Source: Alteromonadaceae bacterium (GTDB taxonomy: Bacteria > Pseudomonadota > Gammaproteobacteria > Pseudomonadales > Oleiphilaceae). From it: 9,098 nucleotides of DNA. Each line of letters opens with the position of its first letter. Position 1 is the stretch's first letter. The stretch lies in assembly GCA_013393545.1 (NCBI GenBank), contig JABXHG010000023.1, positions 1 through 9,098 on the forward strand, in the 5' to 3' direction. The notes beneath the pieces were generated by a model, which saw only the letters and a list, made by a program, of their open reading frames with translations, was not told the DNA's origin and searched no databases. This document shows, piece after piece, positions 7,323 through 9,098 of this stretch. The position numbers and the translations under genes are program-made.

Positions 7323-7525
7323 TCCACAGTTTCTTAATTAATTAGCTTCATATATATCTGATTCAGTTTTTTCGTCTGCGAATATACTAATCGGCTGTTT
7401 AAGCGGAGTAGACTGGCTTGTTAGTCTCACTTTTATCCAAAGCATAAATCCACGTGCACTAACCTATGATTAATAATAATTGTACGTGCATTATTTATAG
7501 CTTGATTGAAAAGGCGAATATTCTT
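7323..7525. other. AT-rich non-coding spacer with a direct repeat
   Basis: Hand count gives about 33% GC over 7321-7500, far below both flanks. I see no gene, tRNA or insertion-sequence end. The only structure I trust is a 7-bp direct repeat, ACGTGCA, at 7452-7458 and 7484-7490, spaced 32 bp (about three helical turns). It lies upstream of the small HTH reading frame and could be an operator. Confidence 0.45.
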
Positions 7526-7737
7526 ATGCAACAAAGCCTCCAACTCATCAACGGCCTAGTCATAGTTGATGTAATCCCCAATGAACGTCAGTATACATTA
7601 AAGATTTTATCGAACAGCAGGGTATAGAAGTTGTTGCTGAATACCTGAACAGGTCAATAAACGCTATTCGAAAGCGCGCACAGAGATTGGGTGTATCTAC
7701 AGCCAGTCATGTCAAAGCGCTGACAACGAAATCATAA
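7526..7737 (+). pseudogene. Small HTH (Myb/SANT- or GcrA-like) protein gene, apparently frameshifted
   Basis: The frame from ATG 7526 runs for 33 residues to a TAG at 7625. The -1 frame continues through DFIEQQGIEVVAEYLNR and SINAIRKRAQRLGVS to TAA 7735-7737. The pattern vAeyLnRS-xx-AIrkRAqrLGv is the recognition-helix pattern of small Myb/SANT-like or GcrA-like DNA-binding proteins. The frames join near 7598-7605 (ttaaagatttt); loss of one A there would explain the break, and restoring it gives a protein of about 70 residues. The junction does not match a canonical -1 slippery heptamer. An AAAGG lies 11 bp before the ATG. This could be a decayed mobile-element or phage regulator, or a sequencing error. 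The N-terminal part has no recognisable motif. Confidence 0.45.
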
Positions 7738-7751
7738 TCAGCTTTCAACAT

Positions 7752-8597
7752 TTACGTTAGTGCTCTTCGGTGGGTGAGAATCGTCCACCTAACGAAGAGT
7801 GCATCCAAAGCACGAAGCCTAAAGCCGATTTCACTTTCCAGCGCCAGCAGGTAGTGACGCAGGCCACGCCTTGTGGCCTGCTCGTGCAGGCTGCGGCGTA
7901 CCTGATCGGTGACGGCTGTATAGGGCAGCTGGCGGCTTTCTTCTCGCGCATCCACCATCACAAGATGCCAGCCGTAGCGAGATGCCAGCGGCCGGTCGTG
8001 CAGCCCTTCGGGCAAGTGTTTGAGCGCACGATCAAGCTCAGCCACGGTTTGCCCGGGCAACAGCCAGCCAAGCTCACCGCCTGCGTCTTTTGACGGGCAG
8101 GCCGAGTGGCGCTGGGCCAGCTCGGTCATGCGCTCCGGGTGCTCCCGAAGCTCTGCAAGCAACTCGACTCCCCTGTGATATTGGGCATCACGAGCCTCGG
8201 CGTCATCCGGCGCGGCCGACAGCAGGATATGGCGTACGTTAAGCCGCTCAGGCTGACTGAAGCGTTCGGGGTGTGTGGCATAAAAGCGTTCGCAATCGTC
8301 TTCCGAAGGCACGGGGACAGCAAGCTCGGATTCCAGCAGCTCGGCAATGGCATCATCGGCCGCTTCGGCGTCGCTGTCTTCGGCGGCGAGCCCTACCTGC
8401 TGGGCGCGCTGATGCAAAAGCTCACGCACCACCAGCGCCCGCGCCGCTTTCAGCTGGGCGCTGCCGGCGCTATCCGCCGGGTGATACTGCATCTCAGCAG
8501 CAATGTCGCTTTCCCGAATCTCGCGGTTGCCCACGGTCACCGGCGGCGGCGTTTGAGCCCCCGGAAGCTGTTCAATATCAATCATCTGTACTGACAT
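7752..8597 (-). CDS. PpiC-type peptidyl-prolyl isomerase of the nar operon, probably with an altered C-terminus
   Basis: This encodes 281 residues from the ATG at 8597, chosen because AGGGG lies just upstream and MSVQMIDIEQLP looks like the natural N-terminus; an upstream in-frame start at 8627 has less support. There is no signal peptide, so the protein is cytoplasmic, like NifM-type parvulins. The parvulin (rotamase) domain covers about 117-217: RLNVRHILLS, then HSACPSKDAGGELGW, then RYGWHLVMVDAR. In Pseudomonas a gene of this kind directly follows narI (PA3871), and here it begins 48 bp after narI; a role in folding or maturation of nitrate reductase is inferred. The tail after about residue 258 (GFRLRALDALFVRWTILTHR) is unlike the family ending I expect (an acidic segment closing in SPLVQ or similar), and its codons drop to about 50% GC against 67% just upstream. 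Confidence 0.85.
   Translation of the reverse strand: MSVQMIDIEQLPGAQTPPPVTVGNREIRESDIAAEMQYHPADSAGSAQLKAARALVVRELLHQRAQQVGLAAEDSDAEAADDAIAELLESELAVPVPSEDDCERFYATHPERFSQPERLNVRHILLSAAPDDAEARDAQYHRGVELLAELREHPERMTELAQRHSACPSKDAGGELGWLLPGQTVAELDRALKHLPEGLHDRPLASRYGWHLVMVDAREESRQLPYTAVTDQVRRSLHEQATRRGLRHYLLALESEIGFRLRALDALFVRWTILTHRRALT
7760..7802 (+). repeat. Long imperfect hairpin at the ppiC 3' end
   Basis: The left arm CTCTTCGGTGG (7763-7773) pairs with CCACC (7785-7789) and GAAGAG (7794-7799), with TAAC (7790-7793) bulged and an 11-nt loop. In a plus-strand RNA, two G-U pairs and a G-C pair extend it outward to 7760/7802. There is no U tract on either side. It overlaps the last codons of ppiC and could be a bidirectional terminator or a scar of the junction. 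Confidence 0.4.
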
Positions 8598-8645
8598 GGG
8601 TGACCCCTTTTGCCTGAATACGGTCAATCTGGGCGATGACGCCGC

Positions 8646-9098
8646 TTAGCCCCGCTTGCGCACTAGCTGGTAGCGCCGCGTGACATAGCCAAACGGCACG
8701 CTCCAGACGTGAACCAGACGGGTAAACGGAAATAGCAGGATAATAGTCAGACCAAGGAATACATGGAGCTTGTAGATCCATGACACATCGGCCATGTAAT
8801 CCGCCGCGCCGCCGCTGAAAAACACGATGGACTGCGCCCAGGAGGCCAACGTCAGCATCCTCGCGCCGTCCAGATGCCCCAGCGAGAAGAACACGGTCAC
8901 CACGCCGAGTGCGGCCTGCAGCACCAGAATCCCCAGAATCAGCGTATCCATGGTGCTGGAAGAAGCCTTGACGCGCGGATTATATAAGCGCCGATACAGC
9001 AGCATGCCGCCGCCGATCAGCACCATCACGCCGGCAATGCCACCGATCACGATCGCCACCACCTGCTTGGCGCTAGCGCTGATAAAGGGTGCGTAGAC
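8646..9098 (-). CDS. narI: Respiratory nitrate reductase gamma subunit, C-terminal part (5' end outside window)
   Basis: The open frame runs to the window edge at 9098, giving 150 residues of the usual 225 or so; the GTG at 9062 is internal. NarI is the membrane cytochrome b that takes electrons from quinol and passes them to NarGH. Four hydrophobic helices are visible. In WIYKLHVFLG and TRLVHVWS, the His residues (about 112 and 130 of this fragment) are 18 apart, matching the spacing of the C-terminal heme ligands His187 and His205 of E. coli NarI. YNPRV and SLGHLDG are also family features. The stop is 48 bp before the PpiC start on the same strand. The base composition is clearly richer in GC than the carnitine genes. 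Confidence 0.95.
   Translation of the reverse strand, partial: VYAPFISASAKQVVAIVIGGIAGVMVLIGGGMLLYRRLYNPRVKASSSTMDTLILGILVLQAALGVVTVFFSLGHLDGARMLTLASWAQSIVFFSGGAADYMADVSWIYKLHVFLGLTIILLFPFTRLVHVWSVPFGYVTRRYQLVRKRG

Noticed and set aside
7598..7609. Programmed -1 frameshift in the small HTH gene
   Set aside because: The in-frame heptamers do not fit X XXY YYZ, and no downstream pseudoknot is evident; a single-base deletion or sequencing error is simpler.
7276..7751. tRNA, CRISPR or insertion-sequence ends in the junction
   Set aside because: I found no cloverleaf, no regularly spaced repeats, and no transposase or terminal inverted repeat pair with target duplication.
7756..7799. GTTAG/CCTAAC sequences suggesting an integron attC site
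   Set aside because: attC needs RYYYAAC first and GTTRRRY last; here the order is reversed on both strands, and there is no integrase or cassette array.

Overview
The window looks like chromosomal or metagenomic DNA from a Gram-negative bacterium, most likely a gammaproteobacterium. It has a TonB-dependent outer-membrane receptor, a lipobox lipoprotein, a Pseudomonas-type carnitine catabolic gene set and a narI-ppiC pair typical of gammaproteobacterial nar operons. It has two compositional halves. Positions 1 to about 7080 are close to 50% GC. From about 7860 to the end the DNA is near 60-67% GC. Between them lies an AT-rich segment (about 33-41% GC by hand count) that also includes the 3' ends of both flanking genes.

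Region 1 (1-4148, minus strand) is a tightly coupled three-gene operon: a TonB-dependent receptor, a BCCT-family transporter with a CaiT-like substrate box, and a lipoprotein alpha/beta hydrolase cut by the window edge. The overlaps are TAATG and ATGA. Region 2 (4149-4290) is a compact divergent promoter region. Region 3 (4291-7275, plus strand) holds a CdhR-like GATase1/AraC regulator, then a BKACE-family 3-dehydrocarnitine cleavage enzyme (cdhC), which overlaps an L-carnitine 3-dehydrogenase (cdhA) by one base.

Taken together, regions 1-3 read as an envelope-to-cytosol carnitine module: outer-membrane uptake, possible hydrolysis at the envelope, inner-membrane transport, oxidation to 3-dehydrocarnitine, and acetyl-CoA-dependent cleavage to betainyl-CoA and acetoacetate. 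The betainyl-CoA thioesterase (cdhB) that usually follows is absent. A shared motif, TGTCGCA-N7-AAGTT, sits upstream of both the receptor operon and cdhC. In each promoter the half-site nearest the promoter begins exactly 36 bp before an identical TAGCAT -10 hexamer. This ties the transport arm and the catabolic arm to one regulator.

Region 4 (7276-7751) is AT-rich. It holds a terminator-like hairpin, a direct repeat and a frameshifted small HTH gene. Region 5 (7752-9098, minus strand) is the end of a respiratory nitrate reductase operon: a partial narI followed by a PpiC-type parvulin gene whose 3' tail looks replaced. The junction between the carnitine module and nar may be a horizontal transfer scar or an assembly chimera. 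The sequence alone does not decide between them.
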